A DNA stretch of 64,000 nt from Pseudomonadota bacterium (GTDB lineage Bacteria > Myxococcota_A > Polyangia > Polyangiales > Polyangiaceae). The stretch's first letter is position 1. Each line of letters begins with the position of its first letter. Positions 25,286 to 32,301 of this stretch are shown here, piece by piece. Under the pieces are notes generated by a model. That model was not told the origin of the DNA. It did no database searches and was given only the letters and a program-made list of their open reading frames with translations. The stretch covers positions 3,076-67,075 of the forward strand of contig JAEYVE010000296.1 of assembly GCA_023432025.1 (NCBI GenBank). Reading direction: 5' to 3'. The position numbers and the translations under genes are program-made.

Positions 25286-26053
25286 GTGCTAGCGAAGCGA
25301 ATCATCCCCTGCCTCGACGTTCGCGACGGTCGCGTCGTCAAGGGCGTCAATTTCGTGAACATCCGCGACGCCGGAGATCCGGTGGAGTGCGCCATTCGCT
25401 ACGACGCCGCTGGCGCCGACGAAATTACGTTCCTCGACATCACGGCCTCTCACGAAGGACGCGGCGCGCTGCTCGACGTCATCGAGCGCACGGCGGACGT
25501 CGTGTTCACGCCGCTCACGGTGGGCGGTGGAGTGGGCAGTCCCGACGACGTTCGAGCGCTGCTCGAGGCGGGCGCCGACAAGGTGAGCGTCAACAGCGCC
25601 GCGGTTCGTGACCCGGGGCTCATCGAGCGCGTGGCGGGCGCGTGGGGCGCGCAGGTGCTGGTTCTCGCCGTGGACGCTCGCCGCAAGCCGGAAGGTGGCT
25701 GGGAAGTCTTCACACATGGCGGACGTCGCGGGACGGGCCTGGACGCCGTGGAGTGGGCGCGTCGCGGCGCGGCCCTGGGAGCCGGAGAAATCTTGCTCAC
25801 CAGCATGGACCGCGACGGCACCAAGGGGGGGTACGATCTCGAGCTCTTGCGTGAGGTGACGAGCGCCGTGCCCATCCCCGTCGTCGCATCGGGCGGAGTG
25901 GGCACCCTGGAGCACCTGCGGCAAGGGCTGGTCGAAGGTGGAGCAGACGCAGCGCTGGCCGCCAGCATTTTCCACGACGGCATTTACACGGTGCGCGAGG
26001 CGAAAGCCTTCCTTCAAAGCGCCGGAGTCCCCATTCGGGGAGAGGCTTCATGA
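25286..26053 (+). CDS. hisF: Imidazole glycerol phosphate synthase, cyclase subunit HisF
   Basis: The 255-residue (beta/alpha)8 barrel shows RIIPCLDVRDGRVVKGVNF (catalytic Asp), PVECAIRYDAAGADEITFLD, VFTPLTVGGGVGS, ADKVSVNSAAV, LTSMDRDGTKGGYDLEL (second catalytic Asp) and VASGGVGTLEHLRQGL. It cyclises PRFAR with ammonia from HisH to give IGP and AICAR in histidine synthesis. The start is GTG with AAGGAG about 8 nt upstream. No other his gene is adjacent, so the pathway is split here. Its stop overlaps the next gene by 4 nt. Confidence 0.96.
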   Translation: MLAKRIIPCLDVRDGRVVKGVNFVNIRDAGDPVECAIRYDAAGADEITFLDITASHEGRGALLDVIERTADVVFTPLTVGGGVGSPDDVRALLEAGADKVSVNSAAVRDPGLIERVAGAWGAQVLVLAVDARRKPEGGWEVFTHGGRRGTGLDAVEWARRGAALGAGEILLTSMDRDGTKGGYDLELLREVTSAVPIPVVASGGVGTLEHLRQGLVEGGADAALAASIFHDGIYTVREAKAFLQSAGVPIRGEAS

Positions 26054-27579
26054 CCGTATCCATCGCGGAAATCGTGGCGGCGGCCCGACAGGGCGAGGCG
26101 TCTTTGGTGTGCGAGAGCGCGGGTTACATCGTGCTCGGACTGGCCGACGCGCTGTCGCGATCGCCGCGCCTCGTCGGTCCCAACGACGCCGGCATCGACG
26201 AAAACGGAGACGTGGGCTGCATGTCGGGGGCGCCGCTCACGTCCGAGGACGTCGCCGAGCGCGGAATCCGACGTTTGCTCGGTTGGCTGCTGCGGGAGGC
26301 GCGCACGACGAGCCCCAATCTTTCGCGCGTGGCGGAGCGGAAGAACTCGGCGGGCCTGGCTCACCTCGTCGTCGAGCTGGAAGCCGCGCTCGTTCCGGTC
26401 AATCGCAAGGCAGCGCGGCGTTCGCTGGCGCGCCTGTGGCGCGAGACGACGCGCGCCATCTCGCAGGGCGTGGTTGCCGTGGCCGACTTCGAGGCGCTGT
26501 CGGATGCTCCTGCCTCGGTCGGGCCCATCCAGCCAGACCTTGGCGTGGGCGTCGTCGAACGCGGCGTTTTGCCGACCGCGCTCCAGGGCGCTCCTTTCGT
26601 CTCGTCCGAGGTCCTCGCGGGGGCAGCCGCGGTCCCCAGCCAGCCCGCCCCCAACGGCGCTACGGCGGGGCCGATCGACGCGCCGCGGACGCGTGCAGAG
26701 GTTCTCGACGTACGCCCCGACGAAGATGAGCTCGACGTGCTCGTCGACGTGGAGCTTCCACCGTTCGAGCTGAGCGCGGTCGCGCCGCGTGTGGCGCAGG
26801 TTCCCGACCTAGAGCCGGTCGTTTCGGCCGAGCCTTCGCTCCGCGAAGCGGTCGCGCGACGCACGTTGGATGCGATGGCGCTCGCGTTCATCGACACCAC
26901 GCCGACGCACGTCATGCCGCGCGTAGCGTCGCACGTCGCGGAGCCGCACCTGAACCTGCACGCGCCGACACCCGTGTCCGCCGTGGCGAGCACGCCCCTG
27001 GGCGCCGAGGTCTTGACCGAGTCGTACGGCGCAGCGCCGTTTTTCGAAGCGGAGCTCACCGCGCAGCCGAGTCTCGAGTCCACGGAGTGGCACCACGAGC
27101 TGCAGGCGATCCTCGAGTCGCTGGAGTCGCGTCACGAGCTACCGGAGCCGCCCGCCGAGTCGCCGCCGCCCGCCGAGTCGCCGGAGTCGCACCACGGTTT
27201 GCACGCGAGTCCCGAGTCGCCGGAGTCGCCCGCCGAGTCGCCGGAGTCGCCCTACGAGCTGCTCGAGCCCTGCGCCGAGTCACTGGGGGCTGCTGCCTAC
27301 GAGCCGGAGTCGAATTTGGCGTTGGCTATTGCGTCCGAGCCTTCACCGGAGCCGCCGACTTTGGAAGAGCTTCCGCACAGCTCGCCCAGCGAGTCCCCGC
27401 ACCGTCCCAGTGACGTGAACGACCTCTTGGCGCGCTTTGCGGCCCCGCAGCGCCGGCCCGATCACGAGCTCTTGCGCGGCCTCGAACGTTTGGCTGGCGT
27501 CGACGCACGTTCGCCCTCGCGTCTGGAGTCCGAGCTGGACGACGGTCGCGCGCCCCGGGCGTCTTTCGTCGAACGCTGA
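26050..27579 (+). CDS. Unknown protein with helical N-domain and Pro/Glu/Ser-rich repeats
   Basis: The 509-residue product overlaps the hisF stop (ATGA), so it is probably coupled to it. Residues ~1-140 look like a folded helical domain (IAEIVAAARQGEASLV, GYIVLGLADALSRSP, RRLLGWLLREARTT, LVVELEAALVPVNRKAARR). This vaguely recalls degenerate kinase-associated domains of myxobacteria, but no catalytic residues are seen. The rest is low-complexity and acidic, with units such as SPESPAESPESP near residues 385-415 (27170-27255) and a final helical stretch. There is no signal peptide or membrane helix. No function is assigned. Confidence 0.62.
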   Translation: MTVSIAEIVAAARQGEASLVCESAGYIVLGLADALSRSPRLVGPNDAGIDENGDVGCMSGAPLTSEDVAERGIRRLLGWLLREARTTSPNLSRVAERKNSAGLAHLVVELEAALVPVNRKAARRSLARLWRETTRAISQGVVAVADFEALSDAPASVGPIQPDLGVGVVERGVLPTALQGAPFVSSEVLAGAAAVPSQPAPNGATAGPIDAPRTRAEVLDVRPDEDELDVLVDVELPPFELSAVAPRVAQVPDLEPVVSAEPSLREAVARRTLDAMALAFIDTTPTHVMPRVASHVAEPHLNLHAPTPVSAVASTPLGAEVLTESYGAAPFFEAELTAQPSLESTEWHHELQAILESLESRHELPEPPAESPPPAESPESHHGLHASPESPESPAESPESPYELLEPCAESLGAAAYEPESNLALAIASEPSPEPPTLEELPHSSPSESPHRPSDVNDLLARFAAPQRRPDHELLRGLERLAGVDARSPSRLESELDDGRAPRASFVER

Positions 27580-27680
27580 CCGTTTTCGCCCCTTCCAGGA
27601 AGTGGGCGAGGGTCCTTGGTGGGCTCCCGTCTTCAGAGAGACCATTGACGCCTCGCGTGACAGTGGGATCGTGGGGTCGC

Positions 27681-28064
27681 ATGCACCCGCAAGACTTGGC
27701 CATCGTGAAGGGACTCGTGAGCGTGGCGTGGGCGGATGGCCGTGTCACCGTCGAGGAGCACGAAGTCATCGACGCGCTGCTCGAGGCCTATCGCGCGACT
27801 CCGAGCGAACGTCTGGAAGTGTTGTCCTTTGCCAAGGAGCCTCGCACGGTGCGGGACGTGCCCATCCACGACCTGAGCTACGACGACCGACGTGTGCTGC
27901 TCCAGCACGCGGGGCTCATCAGCTGGATTGACGGAGAGCACCACGAGAAGGAAGCAGAAGTGCTCGCCGAGCTCGCAGCGGAGCTTCGTATCCCGGGCGG
28001 CGAGGCAAAAATGCTCTTGGACGAAGCCGAGCGGCGCGCCAAGGAGCTCCGCGAGGGCACGTAA
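27681..28064 (+). CDS. TerB-like protein
   Basis: The 127-residue helical protein reads MHPQDLAIVKGLVSVAWADG with EEHEVIDALLEAY, and later ISWIDGEHHEKEAEVLAELA. The paired D-G-x-x-x-x-E-E patterns are typical of the TerB/DUF533 (tellurite-resistance TerB-like) fold, in which Asp/Glu residues bind divalent metal. ATG 27681 is preceded by GTGGGGT; a TTG at 27645 is an alternative that would add 12 residues. In this family the domain often works in stress or metal sensing, but no such neighbours occur here. It is convergent with the receiver gene, 11 bp apart. Confidence 0.75.
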   Translation: MHPQDLAIVKGLVSVAWADGRVTVEEHEVIDALLEAYRATPSERLEVLSFAKEPRTVRDVPIHDLSYDDRRVLLQHAGLISWIDGEHHEKEAEVLAELAAELRIPGGEAKMLLDEAERRAKELREGT

Positions 28065-28075
28065 CCCGCGTGCGT

Positions 28076-28453
28076 CTAAGGGGGCGGCGGTCTGCGCGAG
28101 TGGCGCTCGATTTCCTTGAGTAGGCCCGTGGGGCTGAACGGTTTGGTGTGATAGGCGGTAGCCCCGGCGCGCTGCGCCCGGCTCCGTGAAGCGTCGTCGT
28201 CGAGCGCGCTGATGATGATGACGGGCACCGTGCGTGTCGCCGGAAGTTTGCGCACGCGCCGGCAAACCTCGAAGCCGTCGTACTCACCCGGCAAGGTGAG
28301 ATCGAGCAAGAGCACGTCCGGACGATCCGCGGCGGCCACGTCGAGAGCGCGTGCGCCCGAAGCCACGCCGGTGACGCGGTAGCCGCGGGCGCGCACCAGC
28401 ACCTCGATCATGCGTCGAATTTCGTCTTGGTCTTCACACACCAGGATGTGCAT
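28076..28453 (-). CDS. Single-domain response regulator (receiver)
   Basis: The 125-residue protein is a CheY-like receiver: acidic pair in MHILVCEDQDEIRRM, acceptor Asp in VLLLDLTLPGEYDG, Ser replacing Thr in VIIISALD, and the conserved Lys in HTKPFSP. It ends in a short Arg/Pro tail with no output domain. Partner kinase and target are not adjacent. Confidence 0.92.
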   Translation of the reverse strand: MHILVCEDQDEIRRMIEVLVRARGYRVTGVASGARALDVAAADRPDVLLLDLTLPGEYDGFEVCRRVRKLPATRTVPVIIISALDDDASRSRAQRAGATAYHTKPFSPTGLLKEIERHSRRPPPP

Positions 28454-28588
28454 CGCGGTCTCTTTCGTCGGTCGCGCGGACGCAAGATGGGTCTTGGGTC
28501 ACCTCGTCCGCATCATGCCGTAGAGCCCCGCATGGGTCGACAACGTGGAGAGCGCAGGTTACGAAATCAATCGGAGGGAAGGGGGACA

Positions 28589-29434
28589 GTGACGACGCGG
28601 AAGAATTTGCCGTCGGCTGCTGAACGACGACACCACAGAAGCGGTGTGAGGAATGCGTTCTTCGCGTCGCTCTTGCTCGGCGGGCTGGCGCAGGCGCAAA
28701 CGCCTTCCTCGCGCATCGAGCCCACGTTGCGCCGCGTCCCCCACGCGGGGCCGATTCAGAACCCGGAAGTGACGCGCTCCGTGCGGCGCCCCAAACGCAT
28801 GGACCGACCGAGCTTGCCCGCCACCGAAGAGAGCGTGGTGCCGGAAGTCAGCGGGATCGGGCCAGAGGCCATGGCGGCGCTAGCCGTCTTGAGTGACGTG
28901 GAGCAGCGCAGCCTGCTGGCGGGCCAAACCGTCGTTCGGCCGGTCGAGTTCGAGCACGAAGGCGCGACGTACATGGGGGGCATTTCCTACGGCGTGGTCG
29001 AAGGCCGTCCGCTGGAGGTGCTGGCAGCCCTGCGGGAGCCCGGCGCGCTGCGGGACGCGCTGCCGAACACGCTGGAGGCGCGGGTGCTGAGCGACAAGGA
29101 GGGCGTCACGCGCGTTGCTCTCACGCAAGGCTCGCCCCCGTTCGTGGGGCGCTACGTCGTTTCTTTGCGATGGGAGCCCGGAAAGGGGCGAGCCCGCTTC
29201 TGGCTCGATCCGTCGCGTCCGCACGATCTCAAGGACATTTGGGGCTTCGTGCGCGTCACCGAGCTTCGCCCGGGGCAAACCCTGGTGACCTGGGCCGTCG
29301 CCTTCGATCTCGGCCAGGGCATGATGGGGCAGTTTTTCGAGAAGCCCGTCCAAAAGGTCGCGCTGCGGGCCCCCGACACCATCCGGCGCTACGTGGAAAA
29401 CACGCTGGACCAGCGCTTGAACGCGTCCCGCTGA
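28589..29434 (+). CDS. Exported SRPBCC/START-like protein
   Basis: The 281-residue product has an N-terminal signal (NAFFASLLLGGLAQAQ), an unstructured stretch, then a region of about 170 residues (YMGGISYGVVEGRPLEVLAA, FVGRYVVSLRWEPGKGRARFWL, VTWAVAFDLGQGMMGQFFEKP, ENTLDQRLN) with the strand and helix pattern of the START/polyketide-cyclase (SRPBCC) fold that binds small hydrophobic ligands. The GTG at 28589 follows GGAGGGAAGGGGG. Ligand unknown. It precedes the ABC permease by 45 bp, perhaps in one transcript. Confidence 0.68.
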   Translation: MTTRKNLPSAAERRHHRSGVRNAFFASLLLGGLAQAQTPSSRIEPTLRRVPHAGPIQNPEVTRSVRRPKRMDRPSLPATEESVVPEVSGIGPEAMAALAVLSDVEQRSLLAGQTVVRPVEFEHEGATYMGGISYGVVEGRPLEVLAALREPGALRDALPNTLEARVLSDKEGVTRVALTQGSPPFVGRYVVSLRWEPGKGRARFWLDPSRPHDLKDIWGFVRVTELRPGQTLVTWAVAFDLGQGMMGQFFEKPVQKVALRAPDTIRRYVENTLDQRLNASR

Positions 29435-29479
29435 GGACGCCTTTTCAGCCTCTCGAAGGGTCGGTATGACGGGCGGCGC

Positions 29480-30412
29480 ATGCTGCTCCGGGTATTGGTC
29501 ATTGCTCTGAACACCTACCGCGAGGCGGTGCGGGCGCGGCTGCTCCACGGCCTCTTCGGGCTCGCGGTGGCTACCGGAGGTTACGCTTTGGTGGTGGGGG
29601 CCTACGCGCTTTCGGACAGGCTCCGCGTGATTTCGGATCTCGGCGCAGCTTCTGCCTCCATCTACGCGATCCTCGTGGCCATCGTGCTGGGCGCGACGTC
29701 GCTCTACCGCGAGCTCGAGCTCAAGACGATTTTCCCCATTTTGGCGCGACCGCTCCATCGCGCGGAGTACCTCGTCGGCAAGTATCTGGGCACGTTGCTG
29801 ACGTTGTTGGTCTTCCTGGCGGCGTACGCGGGTTTGCTGCTCTTTGCGCTCGGGGGCAGCTCCGATCGTTCTCTCTTGAGCAGCGTCGCTTTGCCGCTCG
29901 GTGTGTGTGGTGCGGCGCTGGTGGTGGGGCTCAAGTGGGCGCGCCTGCGCACCTGGCTTCCCATCCCCGTGGCGCTCGTGCTGCTCGTTTGGGGCGCGTT
30001 GTTCGCCTCCGGCGCGCCGGACGACCGCCGCGTGCTCTTGGGTTCCGGACTGCTCACCGTGCTCGAGGTGTGTGTGGTTCTGGCAATCGCCACCGTGTTC
30101 ACCTCATTTTCTTCGCCGTTTCTCACCGCCGTGTTCACGATTGGCGTGGTCTTGGTGGGCCGCTCTGCGGACACGTTGGCTCGCCTGCCAGCACGCGTTT
30201 TCGGTGAAACGCTCAAGCGCATCGGTGAGGTACTGAGCGGCCTGGTCCCCAACTTGATGACGTACGTTCCTCCCCGCCCGCTCCTCACGGGCGAGGCCGT
30301 GGGAGTGAGCTACTGGCCGTACGCTGGCTGGGCAGCGGCGCACGCCGTCGCCTGGGCGGTGGGGCTGCTTGCGCTGGCCGCGCTCATTTTCCGCCGCCGC
30401 GACTTCTTGTGA
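29480..30412 (+). CDS. ABC-2 type permease (NosY-like), no ATPase neighbour
   Basis: The 310-residue integral membrane protein shows about six helices (LFGLAVATGGYALVVGAYAL; ASASIYAILVAIVLGATSLY; LGTLLTLLVFLAAYAGLLLF; LLTVLEVCVVLAIATVFT; AAAHAVAWAVGLLALAALIF) and the ABC-2 signature LYRELELKTIFPILARPLHRAEYLVGKYLG. Its pattern is that of NosY/GldF-type permeases that pair with an ATP-binding subunit. No ATPase gene lies nearby, so the partner must be elsewhere. Substrate unknown. Confidence 0.82.
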   Translation: MLLRVLVIALNTYREAVRARLLHGLFGLAVATGGYALVVGAYALSDRLRVISDLGAASASIYAILVAIVLGATSLYRELELKTIFPILARPLHRAEYLVGKYLGTLLTLLVFLAAYAGLLLFALGGSSDRSLLSSVALPLGVCGAALVVGLKWARLRTWLPIPVALVLLVWGALFASGAPDDRRVLLGSGLLTVLEVCVVLAIATVFTSFSSPFLTAVFTIGVVLVGRSADTLARLPARVFGETLKRIGEVLSGLVPNLMTYVPPRPLLTGEAVGVSYWPYAGWAAAHAVAWAVGLLALAALIFRRRDFL

Positions 30413-30442
30413 TGAGGGACGCGCGGGATCCGTCGAACGTGA

Positions 30443-30474
30443 GGCAAGGCGCGCCGCGGGCGGCGCGCCTTGCC
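30443..30474. repeat. 14 bp stem hairpin
   Basis: GGCAAGGCGCGCCG (30443-30456) and its exact complement (30461-30474) enclose a CGGG loop between the permease stop and the next start. No T-run follows; it may attenuate or process a shared transcript. Confidence 0.75.
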
Positions 30475-30494
30475 GTGCAGTGGGGCGCCTCGCC

Positions 30495-31154
30495 GTGACC
30501 GGCACTTGGCTTCGTCGCGTCGCGCTGACGCTCGTCGTGCTCATCGGGCTCGTGGCGGTACTGACCGCCCGCGTCATCACTCGGGGCAGCGCTTCGCTCG
30601 AGCTGAGCGACGCTGCCTTCGACCGGGGAGATCTGGAAACCGCGACGCTCGAGGCACGCACGGCCGCGTTGGCGTACGTTCCAGGAGCGCCACACGTGGC
30701 GGCTGCCTACGAGCGTATGGCGGCCATCGCGCGGGGTTCCGAGGCCGAGGGTCGCTACGCGGTGGCGCGTACGGCCTGGAGCTCCGTCGAGCGCGCAGCG
30801 CTCGAAACGGCGCATTGGTTCGACCCCCGCACCACCGAGCTCGAGGAGGCGCGGCTCGGGCTCGCGCGACTCGATCGCGTGGAGCGAGCACGGACGGGCG
30901 AGGGCGTGGACACTTCCGCCCCCCCACACGCGGCTCTAGCCGAGCGTAAAGCGCTCGGTCGAACCAGCGCCGAGCGCGGTGTGCAGCTGACGATTTTGGT
31001 GCTCGCCTTCGTGCTGCTCTTGGCTGGCTTTGCTGGTGCCGGGTTGTGGGGCATCACCGTCGAGGGACGAACGAATCGGCGCGCGCTCGTGGTGGGGCTC
31101 GGGCTCGTGCTCGGGGGCGCCGCTTGTTGGGTGCTGGCGTTGGTTTGGGGCTAA
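30495..31154 (+). CDS. Membrane protein with two or three TM helices, unknown function
   Basis: The 219-residue product has one N-terminal helix (VALTLVVLIGLVAVLTARVI), a middle region of Ala-rich helices that resembles TPR-like packing (AAFDRGDLETATLEARTAALAY, AAYERMAAIARGSEAEGRYA), and a C-terminal pair of helices (LTILVLAFVLLLAGFAGAGL; ALVVGLGLVLGGAACWVLAL). Start GTG 30495 is 82 bp after the permease stop. It might be an accessory to the ABC permease, but no family match is recognised. Confidence 0.6.
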   Translation: MTGTWLRRVALTLVVLIGLVAVLTARVITRGSASLELSDAAFDRGDLETATLEARTAALAYVPGAPHVAAAYERMAAIARGSEAEGRYAVARTAWSSVERAALETAHWFDPRTTELEEARLGLARLDRVERARTGEGVDTSAPPHAALAERKALGRTSAERGVQLTILVLAFVLLLAGFAGAGLWGITVEGRTNRRALVVGLGLVLGGAACWVLALVWG

Positions 31155-31164
31155 CCTTGCGTTC

Positions 31165-32223
31165 ATGGCGAGGACGGAGGACCGCGGGACGAGCGCTGGC
31201 GGCGGTACGGGCGCCGTCACCCTGCGCGAGCACGTGGAGCGCTTTGCTCTGCACCTCACGCACGAGCGGCGCGCGTCGCCGCACAGCGTCGCGGCCTACG
31301 GGCGAGATCTCGCGGAGCTCGAACGTCACCTGAGCGAGCGCTTTGGCCGAGCCGCGTTGGTTGGAGACGTCGACAAGCTTTCCCTACGCACCTGGCTCGC
31401 CGAGCTCGCAGAATCCTCTTCGCCGCCCACGCTCGCTCGCAAGCTCTCGGCGGTGCGTTCGCTCTTTCGCTACCTCGAGCGCCGCAGCGTGGTCGACCGA
31501 AACCCGGCGGCGCTCATGAAGGCGCCCAAGGTCCGCCGGAAAATGCCCGTGTTCCTCACGGCGGAGGCCGCTGAGCGTGTGGTGCTTTCCCCGCTCGAAG
31601 GAGCCCAGGAGAGCGAGCCCGAGGGAGTGCGCCTCCGCGACTCCGCGCTACTCGAGCTCCTCTACGGCTCGGGGCTGCGCGTCAGCGAGCTTTCGGGGCT
31701 CGACCTTTCGCAGCTGCGCCTCGCAGAAGCCAAGGTGCGTGTTCGGGGTAAGGGCAACAAGGAGCGCGTCGTTCCGCTCGGAGCGCCGGCGCGCCAGGCG
31801 CTCGAGCGGTACCTGGCGGCTCGCGGGACGCTCGCGCACCCGCGCACCGGCGCGCTGGACGAGAGCGCCGTCTTCGTCAGCACCCGCGGCGCGCGGCTCG
31901 GGGTTCGTCGCGTGCAGGAGCTGGTGCATCGATACGGCGTGCTCGGAGCTGGTCGAGGTGATTTGCACCCGCACGCGTTGCGCCACTCGTGCGCGACGCA
32001 CATGCTCGAAGGCGGCGCAGACCTCCGGGCCATTCAAGATTTGCTCGGCCACTCGAGCGTCGCCACGACCCAGCGTTACACCCATCTGTCGCTTCACCGC
32101 CTCATGGAAGTCTACGATCGCGCGCACCCGCTCTCGCGGGGCGACGGACAGCGCCCTGAGGTCGTTGGCGCCGGAGGCGTCGCGTCGCCCAGTGAGCCCG
32201 TTCCTTCACGTCGCGCGCTCTAG
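31165..32223 (+). CDS. Site-specific tyrosine recombinase XerC/XerD
   Basis: The 352-residue recombinase has the SAM-like core-binding domain (ALHLTHERRASPHSVAAYGR) and the catalytic domain. Its residues are visible: Arg in YGSGLRVSELSGL, Lys region in VRGKGNKERVVPLG, H-x-x-R in LHPHALRHSCATHMLEGG, His in LLGHSSVATTQRY, and nucleophile Tyr in the same RYTH. Chromosome-dimer resolution at dif by XerC with XerD, and FtsK, is the usual role. XerC is more likely than XerD by the loose similarity of the ends. The 40-residue tail after the Tyr is longer than usual. No dif-like site was identified nearby. Confidence 0.9.
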   Translation: MARTEDRGTSAGGGTGAVTLREHVERFALHLTHERRASPHSVAAYGRDLAELERHLSERFGRAALVGDVDKLSLRTWLAELAESSSPPTLARKLSAVRSLFRYLERRSVVDRNPAALMKAPKVRRKMPVFLTAEAAERVVLSPLEGAQESEPEGVRLRDSALLELLYGSGLRVSELSGLDLSQLRLAEAKVRVRGKGNKERVVPLGAPARQALERYLAARGTLAHPRTGALDESAVFVSTRGARLGVRRVQELVHRYGVLGAGRGDLHPHALRHSCATHMLEGGADLRAIQDLLGHSSVATTQRYTHLSLHRLMEVYDRAHPLSRGDGQRPEVVGAGGVASPSEPVPSRRAL

Positions 32224-32301
32224 CCGGGCTTTTTCCGGGCTCCGGCGTCGTGGCGCTTCGGGAGGGCGGCGGCCAGCGCGCGTGTTACAAGCGTGAGGCC
32301 C

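Noticed and set aside
27160..27260. Array of GAGTCGCCGG-type repeats as a regulatory or structural DNA element
   Set aside because: They are in frame within a gene and code the SPESPAESP low-complexity region.
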